From contig QILK01000011.1 of assembly GCA_003233345.1 (NCBI GenBank), forward strand, positions 1 to 53,489: DNA of 53,489 nt. The letters run 5' to 3'. Position numbers and translations under genes: made by a program. The notes under the pieces were generated by a model that did not search any database, had not been told where the DNA came from, and saw only the letters and a program-made list of their open reading frames with translations. This stretch comes from Gammaproteobacteria bacterium. GTDB taxonomy: Bacteria > Pseudomonadota > Gammaproteobacteria > SZUA-21. Below, one piece after another: positions 1 through 6,119 of this stretch (the stretch's first letter is position 1; every line of letters begins with the position of its first letter).

Positions 1-97
1 TACACCATGTCTGTTTAACGTCTTTAAGATAATCAGTCTGAACGACGACACGATTAAATATCAATAAAACGCACCTCTTGAGCATTTTGTTATATGC
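1..97 (-). other. Partial attC-like cassette recombination site
   Basis: Read on the minus strand, the stop codon of the first gene is followed directly by GCATATAAC, then AAAATGCTCAAGAGG. This resembles the 5' arm of Vibrio-type attC repeats. The matching 3' arm is not visible, so the site probably runs past the window edge. It is the left-most of three such sites, each at the 3' end of a small leftward gene. What is seen is the core-like box and its position next to a stop codon; attC identity is inferred. Confidence 0.5.
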
Positions 98-472
98 TTA
101 CTTATTATAAAAGGCATTTTCCATTACTTTCTTTTCCTTTTCTGAAATAGAGTAACTCAATGAAGGGATATATAATTCAAATTGCTGTTTGGTAAACAAC
201 TTTGGAAAGTATGGCCAATATTCTTTTTCACGACCAATATTTACAAGAAAACCACAAATAATAGCTTGGTGAGGTGAATGATCCGATCGAGTGCTTATAC
301 TCCATGAAAAATATTGTTTTACACTTTTTATGTAATTGTTGTCGCCGTTCAAAAAAGCATCCAATAGATTTTCTTCAATATAAATCCATGCTTCACCAGG
401 GCCGAGAGATTCTTCGATGTCCCTTTTAATTTCAGGAAACAATTCAATTGCCTTTCTTCGCCAAGTACTCAT
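98..472 (-). CDS. Hypothetical protein, integron-cassette type (124 aa)
   Basis: I do not recognise the family with confidence. The product is a small soluble protein with no signal peptide or membrane segment. It starts MSTWRRKAIELFPEIK and carries a central PHQAIICGFLVNIGREKEYW stretch that looks like a conserved helical core. I chose the ATG at 472 over an upstream in-frame start because AGGA sits five bases before it, and because the upstream codons lie inside the neighbouring attC-like box. The gene sits tightly between two attC-like sites and reads leftward like its two neighbours, the layout of a one-gene integron cassette. Function is unknown. Confidence 0.6.
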   Translation of the reverse strand: MSTWRRKAIELFPEIKRDIEESLGPGEAWIYIEENLLDAFLNGDNNYIKSVKQYFSWSISTRSDHSPHQAIICGFLVNIGREKEYWPYFPKLFTKQQFELYIPSLSYSISEKEKKVMENAFYNK

Positions 473-482
473 AGTTTTCCTA

Positions 483-580
483 GCATATAACACCAAGCTA
501 AGCTGCTTCGGAACATCGCGGTTTACGTTCTTTGCAAAAAAAAATGACGTGTTTTGAAGTCAGCTTGATCCTCGTTATGC
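483..580 (-). other. attC-like cassette recombination site
   Basis: On the minus strand the stretch opens with GCATAAC and closes with GTTATAT, the R''/R' simple-site pattern. Inside are two imperfectly complementary arms, CAAGCTGACTTC and GAAGCAGCTTAGCTTG, around a variable centre. This is the usual attC fold with unpaired bases in the arms. It begins right after the stop of the DUF1877 gene and ends 11 bases before the next start codon, as expected at a cassette junction. Confidence 0.7.
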
Positions 581-583
581 AAT

Positions 584-1078
584 TTATTGATCAACACTAA
601 ACACAACGGCTCTGCCTGAATTAGCAGCCTTACTAAATAATTCAGGTAACCCTTTAAACCAATTTTTAGTGTATGTAAAGTCTTCTTCGCCTAGTTCACC
701 ATCGTAGTTAGATTCCTTAATTTTGTTGTAACCTTTTCTTAAAGTTTCTTCGTCTATTGCTTGTAAAGCTATTGCGACCTCTGGCACTTTTTCAGGTGCT
801 ACAATTGAAACTATATAATCTTCACCTTTATGTATTAATTCACCACCAATTACCGCTGCTTTTAGTGGAAATTTACCATTGTCCCATTCAAGTCTACCAT
901 CGGTTAAACATCGGTGAATCGCATCCCACGCCTTATCCGTTTCATGAAGCCACTTTTCATCCCATTCCTCTTCAATTTCTTCTTGAATGATTTCAATAAC
1001 ATCTTTATCGGTTTTCGCCGACATAAGTTTTTCGTATTGTTCTTTTTCAATAGCGAAATGAACACCCCTACATGCCAT
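584..1078 (-). CDS. DUF1877 (YfbM-like) family protein
   Basis: The 164-aa cytosolic protein matches the DUF1877/YfbM family by overall pattern. It has an N-terminal MACRGVHFAI strand, a WDAIHRCLTDG segment matching the family's WD..H..LTG motif, a central KAAVIGGE, and a tail of helices ending in FSVDQ. The family length is about 160 residues, so it is complete. The biochemical role of the family is not known to me. It is flanked on both sides by attC-like sites and reads in cassette orientation. The start follows AAAAGGAAAAAATA, a reasonable ribosome-binding site. DUF1877 genes do occur as integron cassettes, which fits. Confidence 0.75.
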   Translation of the reverse strand: MACRGVHFAIEKEQYEKLMSAKTDKDVIEIIQEEIEEEWDEKWLHETDKAWDAIHRCLTDGRLEWDNGKFPLKAAVIGGELIHKGEDYIVSIVAPEKVPEVAIALQAIDEETLRKGYNKIKESNYDGELGEEDFTYTKNWFKGLPELFSKAANSGRAVVFSVDQ

Positions 1079-1094
1079 TATTTTTTCCTTTTAC

Positions 1095-1181
1095 CCATAA
1101 CCCAAAGTTGAGGTCTGGAGCGAAGCGGAAGTCCCAGCGCATGTTTTTACGCGCAAACTCGAACGTTTGTTTTTGTTAGGC
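1095..1181 (-). other. attC-like cassette recombination site
   Basis: On the minus strand it runs from a perfect RYYYAAC box (GCCTAAC) to GTTATGG. The arms CAAACGTTCGAG and CTCAACTTTGG are imperfectly complementary around a centre that holds further inverted pieces. The TAA stop of the HEAT-repeat gene is embedded in the GCCTAAC box itself. Overlap of a cassette stop codon with its attC core is common in real cassettes. This is the clearest of the three sites. Confidence 0.75.
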
Positions 1182-1532
1182 ATTACTTACCTTCCAATGT
1201 AAATAATGCTCGATATCTGACGCGGCATCTTGAGCTTGACCACGCACATACTCATTTTTATCATTTAATGCTGCCTTTATAATTGGTTTTATAGATTCTT
1301 CTTTTAGAGTGCCGCAAGTTCTTGCTAAGTGGCCAAAGCCCAATATTGCATTACCCCTGACATTATAATTTTCATGGTTTGATAATTTCATACATATATT
1401 TTGTGCCCATTCACAATCAGGCGGATCCATGGTTATCCATATTGGTACATACAACAATTCTTCTGCTTTATTATTTTGGATTGCTACTTCCATTTCTTCT
1501 ATGGACCAACCTTCTTTAAATGGATTACTCAT
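1176..1532 (-). CDS. HEAT-repeat-like protein, cassette-borne (118 aa)
   Basis: The small helical protein has two recognisable HEAT-like units. One is around NVRGNAILGFGHLAR (residues 54-75); the other is around NEYVRGQAQDAASDIEHYL (92-112). The VRG...A pattern at the start of the second helix is typical. HEAT repeats form protein-binding solenoids; no catalytic motif is visible. The gene is the right-most of the three cassette genes, so it would be closest to an integrase if one existed. Its upstream edge reads TTGTAGGCATAT rather than a clean GTTRRRY box, so that junction is degraded or diverged. Confidence 0.65.
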   Translation of the reverse strand: MSNPFKEGWSIEEMEVAIQNNKAEELLYVPIWITMDPPDCEWAQNICMKLSNHENYNVRGNAILGFGHLARTCGTLKEESIKPIIKAALNDKNEYVRGQAQDAASDIEHYLHWKVSNA

Positions 1533-1949
1533 ATTATTTTATATGCCTACAATATCTTAGACAGAATTCCGCCTTTACTCTTCTTAGACAGAATTCTGTA
1601 TAAGTCCGATCATTGTGTACCATATCAGGCTCTATACTTTACCCGAAGACACAAATGTCGTAAACCCACTATTCTCCCAAGGATAGTATTATCGCTGCTC
1701 AATCAATTTCCCATTTCTGGAATAATTTTATCTCTAAATCAACTCGTTATGATGTCAACCTTAGCGGGGTACGCGAGTATGTTCGGCATACCGAACAGTA
1801 TATCAAAACTCACTCCGGACGTAAGCCACTGACTTAACCGCTGCCATGACAGATGAAGTATTCGATTTTGTTAATTGATTTAGTATTCGCCCACTAACGT
1901 GGTCGAATTATTTTGTAATGCCTATTGACAGGCAGGAGGCTCATACGGG
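1533..1949. other. Gene-free stretch with a short direct repeat
   Basis: No convincing gene is present. The 15-mer TCTTAGACAGAATTC occurs at 1555-1569 and again at 1582-1596. The rest has interrupted frames on both strands. This is where an integron platform (attI plus integrase) would be expected relative to the cassettes, but I see no tyrosine-recombinase motif. It may be a decayed insertion. Confidence 0.4.
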
Positions 1950-2297
1950 TTATATTTCACTCTCAATCTCACTTTGTAGTTTCTCAAGTCCATCGAGAAT
2001 ACAAATGAATTTGGTGCCGAACGGAGTGACTTTATATTCAACCCGGGGCGGCACTTCGTTGTAGGTAACACGATCTAAAATGCCAAATTTAATGTTCCTT
2101 TTCAGGCATTCATTAAGCACCTTGGTCGTTAAACCCTCAACGCTGCTCACCATTGCCCCCGGTCTATTGATACCACGTGCCAAAAGTTGATACACAGTGA
2201 GTGACCATTTACAGCCATAAATGGATTCAACCATACGTGCACTTCGCTCAGGCGCTGATTTTCTCGAAAATAATTTTTCCTGGTTTTTCATTAACAT
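1950..2297 (-). CDS. HxlR-family winged-helix regulator
   Basis: The 115-aa DNA-binding protein has the HxlR pattern: [22 protein letters not shown] as the first helices, a recognition-helix region near [16 protein letters not shown], and the wing [12 protein letters not shown], which is nearly diagnostic. Such regulators usually respond to electrophiles, redox stress or small molecules and often control a divergent oxidoreductase. Here the divergent neighbour is a short-chain dehydrogenase about 105 bp away. Two ATGs (2297 and 2291) are possible and neither has a strong ribosome-binding site. The HxlR call is firm; the target is inferred from position. Confidence 0.82.
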   Translation of the reverse strand: MLMKNQEKLFSRKSAPERSARMVESIYGCKWSLTVYQLLARGINRPGAMVSSVEGLTTKVLNECLKRNIKFGILDRVTYNEVPPRVEYKVTPFGTKFICILDGLEKLQSEIESEI

Positions 2298-2402
2298 GTA
2301 CCAATAAGTACCTACTGCACCGAAATGTGCTTACTTTTTAACAGGCTACTGAGTTTTATATACTACGTCCACAACTTAATAACACCTTGTGGAGATAATC
2401 AG
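2292..2402. promoter_or_regulatory. Divergent promoter region of HxlR/SDR pair, possible operator
   Basis: Between the two divergent starts lie two GTAC boxes separated by six bases (plus strand GTACCAATAAGTAC), and then the small dyad GCACCGAAATGTGC. HxlR proteins bind short dyads in such positions, so one of these could be the operator. No -35/-10 pair could be assigned with confidence. Confidence 0.3.
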
Positions 2403-3170
2403 ATGGAAAATATAACTAAACCTTTGGCCTTAATCGTGGGCGGCTCCAGTGGAATAGGCTTAGCCACCGCAATGCAGCTGCTCGAACGTGGTATCGATAC
2501 AGTTATTATTGGCAGTTCATCAACCAAACTGGAAACCGCAAAGTATGATCTTTCTGGTAACGAACACGTAGAAACACTTCAGGCGAACCTGTACGAAGCC
2601 AACGATATTCGACGCGTGGTTAATTTTGTTTCAGATCACAGCCGTCACATCAAGTATTTTGTCAATGCTGCGGGCAAATTCAAGCCAACACCTTTCCTTG
2701 AGCATGAGGAGGAGGACTACGATACCTATCAGAACTTGAACCGTGCTACATTTTTCATTTCCCAGGCTGTGGCCAAAAACATGTTGGAAAAGGGTGGCGG
2801 TTCTATTGTGCATATTGGCTCTATGTGGGCAAAACAAGCTATCAAAGCTACACCTTCATCTGCTTATTCAATGGCAAAGGCCGGATTACATGCTCTCACG
2901 CAACACATGGCAATGGAGTTGGCTGATAAGAACATTCGGGTAAATGCTGTTTCTCCCGCTGTTGTGAAGACCCCAATTTATGAGTCATTCATTGAACCAA
3001 GCGAAATCGATAAAACCCTTGCAACGTTTGATGCATTTCATCCTATTGGCCGGATTGGCACATCAAAAGATGTAGCTAATACGGTAAACTTTCTACTCAG
3101 TGATGAATCGAGTTGGGTAACTGGTGCTATTTGGGATGTTGATGGTGGTGTAATGGCCGGACGAAACTAA
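2403..3170 (+). CDS. Short-chain dehydrogenase/reductase (SDR)
   Basis: The 255-aa classical SDR carries the cofactor motif GGSSGIG near residues 13-19, the NAAG-like VNAAGKF, a catalytic Ser in the IVHIGSMW strand, and the YSMAKAG catalytic Tyr-Lys. The C terminus ends in [12 protein letters not shown], standard for the family. It should be an NAD(P)-dependent cytosolic oxidoreductase; the substrate cannot be read from sequence. I start it at ATG 2403, which has GGAGAT about ten bases upstream; a longer frame from 2325 has no support. It is divergent from the HxlR regulator, so induction by that regulator's signal is likely. Confidence 0.88.
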   Translation: MENITKPLALIVGGSSGIGLATAMQLLERGIDTVIIGSSSTKLETAKYDLSGNEHVETLQANLYEANDIRRVVNFVSDHSRHIKYFVNAAGKFKPTPFLEHEEEDYDTYQNLNRATFFISQAVAKNMLEKGGGSIVHIGSMWAKQAIKATPSSAYSMAKAGLHALTQHMAMELADKNIRVNAVSPAVVKTPIYESFIEPSEIDKTLATFDAFHPIGRIGTSKDVANTVNFLLSDESSWVTGAIWDVDGGVMAGRN

Positions 3171-3405
3171 AAATCTTTTGGGTGATTTGCTAAATGCACC
3201 ATCTTATAGCCAAGTTCTCTAACTATTCCTTTAGTTGTTAAACTTGCGCCTCTACGGAACACATTCTACAGCCTCAATATTAAGCTAAACGGTGTAGTAA
3301 CCTGGCGCTTGTTTTGCACTTTTTACAAAACAAGTTCGCTTATCTGGGAGACATTCTGGATCTCAGCAACCTGATTCAGGAAATAGATTATTGCCATTTC
3401 TTTCT

Positions 3406-3978
3406 TTATAACGATGCTAAAATTGAATTTAACACCATACCTACGTTTTCTTCAGGATTTTCATATTGACTCATGGTTGATATCCCTTGAGTAGTATAAA
3501 TTAAATATTTTGCCAATTCCCTAGCCGTACGCGTGTTTTTAAGTTCACCGTTACGCCTTGCTGCTTTGAGATTTTTATACAGACAATCTTCAAGATGCAC
3601 TATCGTTTTTTGAATAATGTTAAAGTGTACATCGGTAATGAGATTCCGTTGAATTATTGATTTATTTATCAAACAACCTTTAACGTTAGTACCGTGACTT
3701 TCCTGAATCCCTTGCAAAAAACTCTTGACGTTATCCAGACCCAGTGGTTTTTGGCTAAATAACGATTCAAAGTAACTCCGGTCCCAAGCAGCATATCGCT
3801 TTAGTACTTCTTCAAACAAACTTTCTTTATTAACAAACTCTCGAAACAAACACTTTTTATCGACGCCCGTAGCAGAGGCCACATCGGACATGGATGTATT
3901 TATATAACCTTTATCCCAAAAAACAAACATTGCTTTTTCGAGTAGGTCTTCTCGTTGGTAGGCTTTTTGTCGTCCCAT
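3406..3978 (-). CDS. TetR/AcrR-family transcriptional regulator
   Basis: The 190-aa protein has a TetR N-terminal helix-turn-helix: LEKAMFVFWDKGYINTSMSD followed by VASATGVDKKCLFREFVNKE. The C-terminal ligand domain resembles AcrR/NemR-like members that end in a TetR_C segment with TARELAKYL. The start is ATG 3978 (MGRQKAYQ). A longer frame to 4047 would run into the operator region and encodes a hydrophobic stretch not typical of the family. It is divergent from the Cys-Cys protein at 4116, and twin operators lie between them. The regulator therefore probably represses that gene and itself; the inducer is unknown. Confidence 0.88.
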   Translation of the reverse strand: MGRQKAYQREDLLEKAMFVFWDKGYINTSMSDVASATGVDKKCLFREFVNKESLFEEVLKRYAAWDRSYFESLFSQKPLGLDNVKSFLQGIQESHGTNVKGCLINKSIIQRNLITDVHFNIIQKTIVHLEDCLYKNLKAARRNGELKNTRTARELAKYLIYTTQGISTMSQYENPEENVGMVLNSILASL

Positions 3979-4048
3979 ATTTAAAATTAATAATAGAAAC
4001 CAATAAGATATAAATAGTACAGAGTTAATTATACACCCATTTGACATT

Positions 4049-4090
4049 TGTCACCAGTTGGTGTCAAATATATGTCACCAATCGGTGGCA
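4049..4090. promoter_or_regulatory. Twin TetR-type operators
   Basis: Two near-identical 18-bp dyads are present: TGTCACCAGTTGGTGTCA at 4049-4066 and TGTCACCAATCGGTGGCA at 4073-4090. Both have the form CACC-N4-GGTG inside TG..CA flanks. Their centres are 24 bp apart, a little over two helical turns. They lie between the divergent TetR gene and the 4116 gene; the second ends 25 bases before that gene's start codon. This is the expected place and shape for TetR-family repression sites. Confidence 0.75.
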
Positions 4091-4115
4091 TATAAATAAT
4101 TAGCCTGGAGGATAC

Positions 4116-4463
4116 ATGAGCGAAAATAATAATGATTTAATAAATGATTCTGTAAACGCACTACAAGTTTGCAATAAAACGCTGACAACAATTTCTGAAA
4201 CTTGCTGCACACCCGACCGTAATCCAAATATGAAGGAAGCACAGATATCGATAACCGACATAATAAATACCACTAGAGAAATCTATCATCATACGCAGAA
4301 CGCGCAGAAATGTATTGAAGGTATCGGGAACTTTGGCAGTAAGATTGGATATTTATATGCTACATGTTGCACCGCTACAAGAGAACCGCTATATCAAATC
4401 ATCTTTAAAAATTTAATGACTGTACATAATAATATGTCGAAAATTTTAGGTCATTCACATTAG
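4116..4463 (+). CDS. Unknown small protein with duplicated Cys-Cys-Thr motif
   Basis: The 115-aa protein is soluble, predicted helical, and not in a family I recognise. Its most striking trait is an internal echo: TCCTPDRNP at residues 29-37 and TCCTATREP at 83-91. Each is preceded by a single Cys (Cys19, Cys66) and followed by a similar helical run, so six cysteines fall in two sets of three. Histidines cluster at 58-59 and at the C terminus (HSH). The pattern suggests a metal- or redox-binding helical bundle. It has a clear start (TGGAGG nine bases before ATG) and sits right after the TetR twin operators. Confidence 0.7.
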   Translation: MSENNNDLINDSVNALQVCNKTLTTISETCCTPDRNPNMKEAQISITDIINTTREIYHHTQNAQKCIEGIGNFGSKIGYLYATCCTATREPLYQIIFKNLMTVHNNMSKILGHSH

Positions 4464-4930
4464 TGCGGTTATTCAATAAAATTGTGAAGAACATTATTCA
4501 CATTATGTATTACCCTATCATTCCATGATTTCGCTCAACTCCCCAGATCGTCGAATGCATAAACTCGTGGCCCCACATCCAGCAATGGCCGCTTTTCCTG
4601 CTCCGCCGCCCAGTGGTCGAGGAACACCACCCGCACCGCCACCTCTGGAATACAAGTCAGCGCTCAACAATTTTCCCTGCTTGAACATATGGCGGCCAAT
4701 TAACGGGACAACTTGGAAATTAACGAAACAAACTGAAACTAATGTGAAATATGACTGTGTTCAGTCCACGATGGGGCTTTAGATTTCAGGGTGTTCCCAA
4801 AAATCACCTTTTTAAATCTGTAAAAGTTTATTTTATAACACTGATTGCGACCGTTTTATTAACCGCTATATTACGTAAAATCAGGTAGCAGACATACTTC
4901 TAAAAACTTGGATTAGCTCACGTTTGCTTT
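4464..4930. other. Intergenic stretch with a small coding-like remnant
   Basis: No complete gene is seen. On the minus strand, 4535-4663 is open and reads like a C-terminal protein fragment with VRVVFLDHWAAEQEKRPLL followed by DVGPRVYAFDDLGS and a stop. The piece is visibly more GC-rich than its surroundings. I do not know the parent family. It looks like the 3' end of a gene left after deletion or insertion. Confidence 0.35.
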
Positions 4931-5088
4931 CCCGGCGTTCGCTTCGCGAAGTCCGGGCTACCTATTTTATACTTACCCGGCCTCGTCGCGAAGTCTGGGC
5001 TACCTATTTTATACTTACCCGGCCTCGTCGCGAAGTCTGGGCTACCTATTTTATATTTGCCCGGTCTTGTAGCGAAATCGGGATTACC
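4931..5088 (-). repeat. REP cluster: four tandem copies
   Basis: The first copy (4931-4961) is a complete REP: outer arms CCCGG/CCGGG, inner arms TTCGC/GCGAA, and CTAC at the end (GTAG at the 5' end on the minus strand). Three more, increasingly degenerate, follow at 42-43 bp steps with a shared TATTTTATA-like linker. The tandem step means unit plus linker was copied together. It lies directly downstream of the coiled-coil gene. Confidence 0.8.
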
Positions 5089-5093
5089 TGATA

Positions 5094-5402
5094 TTAGTGC
5101 TTGTTGGTATCAGGCGAATTATCACTGAAAAGCTTGTCCAGCCGATCGCCGATTTCATCAAATATTTCAAGAACCGCATCACCTATCGTTTCGTCTTCCC
5201 AAGACTGGGCTTTTTTTAATTTTAATTCATTCAGGCGTTCACGGGCCTTGCCACATTTTTTTAGTATTTGCTCTCGCTCTTCATTATATAGCTCCCTGGC
5301 TCGAGTACTGACCTTCCCGGCTAGTCCACTGATCGCATCCATACGCGACGTTAAATCACCGAGCTGGGATTCCAGTTTTAAAATGCGCTCATCAATATTC
5401 AT
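5094..5402 (-). CDS. Small coiled-coil protein, unknown function
   Basis: The 102-aa protein is highly charged and almost entirely helical. MNIDERILKLESQLGDLTSR forms heptads at the N terminus, followed by a middle KARERLNELKLKK segment and an acidic tail ending DNSPDTNKH. There is no signal peptide, transmembrane segment or catalytic motif. It may be a structural or adaptor protein; no family is recognised. I start at ATG 5402, which has GGACGAGGT just upstream; the longer frame to 5510 adds a Cys/His-rich non-helical leader that looks non-coding. The REP cluster abuts its 3' end. Confidence 0.6.
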   Translation of the reverse strand: MNIDERILKLESQLGDLTSRMDAISGLAGKVSTRARELYNEEREQILKKCGKARERLNELKLKKAQSWEDETIGDAVLEIFDEIGDRLDKLFSDNSPDTNKH

Positions 5403-5614
5403 ACCTCGTCCACCCTGTAGATTGATGTATAACCTAATTATAGTAAGGCACCAGGAAAATTGGCATTCCAGTATTACCCTTTGGGCATTAAAATTATGAA
5501 TACAACGCATATAGTTCGCTTATCTGTCTATTTGAACTTATGCGAGTTTATGCGGATTTCGACTGCAGCAACACTCTTAGAGTGAATACCCTAGTCTAAA
5601 GTAAGAATTCACTG

Positions 5615-5653
5615 ATTCAGCTGACATTCAGTTATTTTTCAGGATGTATTCAG
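5615..5653 (+). promoter_or_regulatory. Four 11-bp-phased TTCAG repeats (likely response-regulator boxes)
   Basis: ATTCAG starts at 5615, 5626 and 5648, and TTTCAG at 5637, so four direct repeats step exactly 11 bp. Direct hexamers with five-base spacers on the same DNA face are the classic layout of OmpR/PhoB-family response-regulator sites. The array ends about 60 bases before the start codon of the 84-aa gene at 5715, where an activator would bind. No other explanation for the exact period is visible. Confidence 0.6.
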
Positions 5654-5714
5654 CCACCGAGCGTTATCATTTATACAAGATTAAAAATACAGATAACTGA
5701 TCGGGAGTAGGATC

Positions 5715-5969
5715 ATGAGTAACTTAAACCTAATAAGTGATCGGCACGACACAAAGAATGCGGCAACGCAAAAATTACAACCTGCTTTTTATGATCTTGA
5801 ATCAGGTGAAATACTGGTCTCACGATTTGCTGATGGACGACCAGCGCCAATACACATGCTTGACTCACTAGCCGATGAAGTTATGGAACGAATAGATATC
5901 AATATTATATCTGGATTTGTTAAAAACGGTCTGTTCTTAACACGACAACAGGCCATGGCCGCAGCATGA
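5715..5969 (+). CDS. Small protein of unknown function (84 aa)
   Basis: The short soluble protein has no signal or membrane segment: MSNLNLISDRHDTKNA, then a strand-rich middle with FYDLESGEILVSRFADGR, then a helical end. I do not recognise the family. The start has GGGAGTAGGATC before the ATG, and a strong terminator follows, so this is a stand-alone transcription unit. The 11-bp-phased repeat array upstream suggests tight control by a two-component response regulator, which would make the protein a stress- or signal-induced factor. That role is inference from the promoter only. Confidence 0.65.
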   Translation: MSNLNLISDRHDTKNAATQKLQPAFYDLESGEILVSRFADGRPAPIHMLDSLADEVMERIDINIISGFVKNGLFLTRQQAMAAA

Positions 5970-5997
5970 TTAAACTGTTTTAAACCGGGGGCTCCAC

Positions 5998-6040
5998 CAG
6001 GCCTTTTCGATTACGTTTTGAGAAGGCCTGTTTATTATTT
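5998..6040 (+). terminator. Rho-independent terminator
   Basis: CAGGCCTT at 5998-6005 pairs with AAGGCCTG at 6023-6030, followed by TTTATTATTT. It closes the 5715 gene. Confidence 0.8.
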
Positions 6041-6058
6041 GACTGTTTGCTTAGAAAT

Positions 6059-6112
6059 AAAGCCTGGCGCTTAGGGTGCAGACCTCACCTTGGGCACCGG
6101 GCTTTTTCTTTA
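6059..6112. terminator. Bidirectional terminator between convergent genes
   Basis: Outer arms AAAGCCTGG (6059-6067) and CCGGGCTTT (6097-6105) enclose a second stem, GGTGC/GCACC. TTTTTCTTT follows on the plus strand, and an A/T-rich ATTTCT follows on the minus strand. It ends just before the stop of the DUF4139 gene, so it can serve both the rightward small gene and the leftward neighbour. Confidence 0.6.
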
Positions 6113-6119
6113 TAGGCAC

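Noticed and set aside
1401-1832. Plus-strand open frame across the HEAT cassette and beyond
   Set aside because: It overlaps a better gene on the other strand and has no recognisable domain.
4525-4782. Plus-strand open frame with a Pro-rich stretch
   Set aside because: No ribosome-binding site, low-complexity reading, and the opposite strand looks more coding-like in part of it. Treated as a shadow of a remnant.
4931-5088. CRISPR-like regular repeats
   Set aside because: The regular step comes from near-identical linkers, not variable spacers; the unit is a REP hairpin and no cas gene is present.
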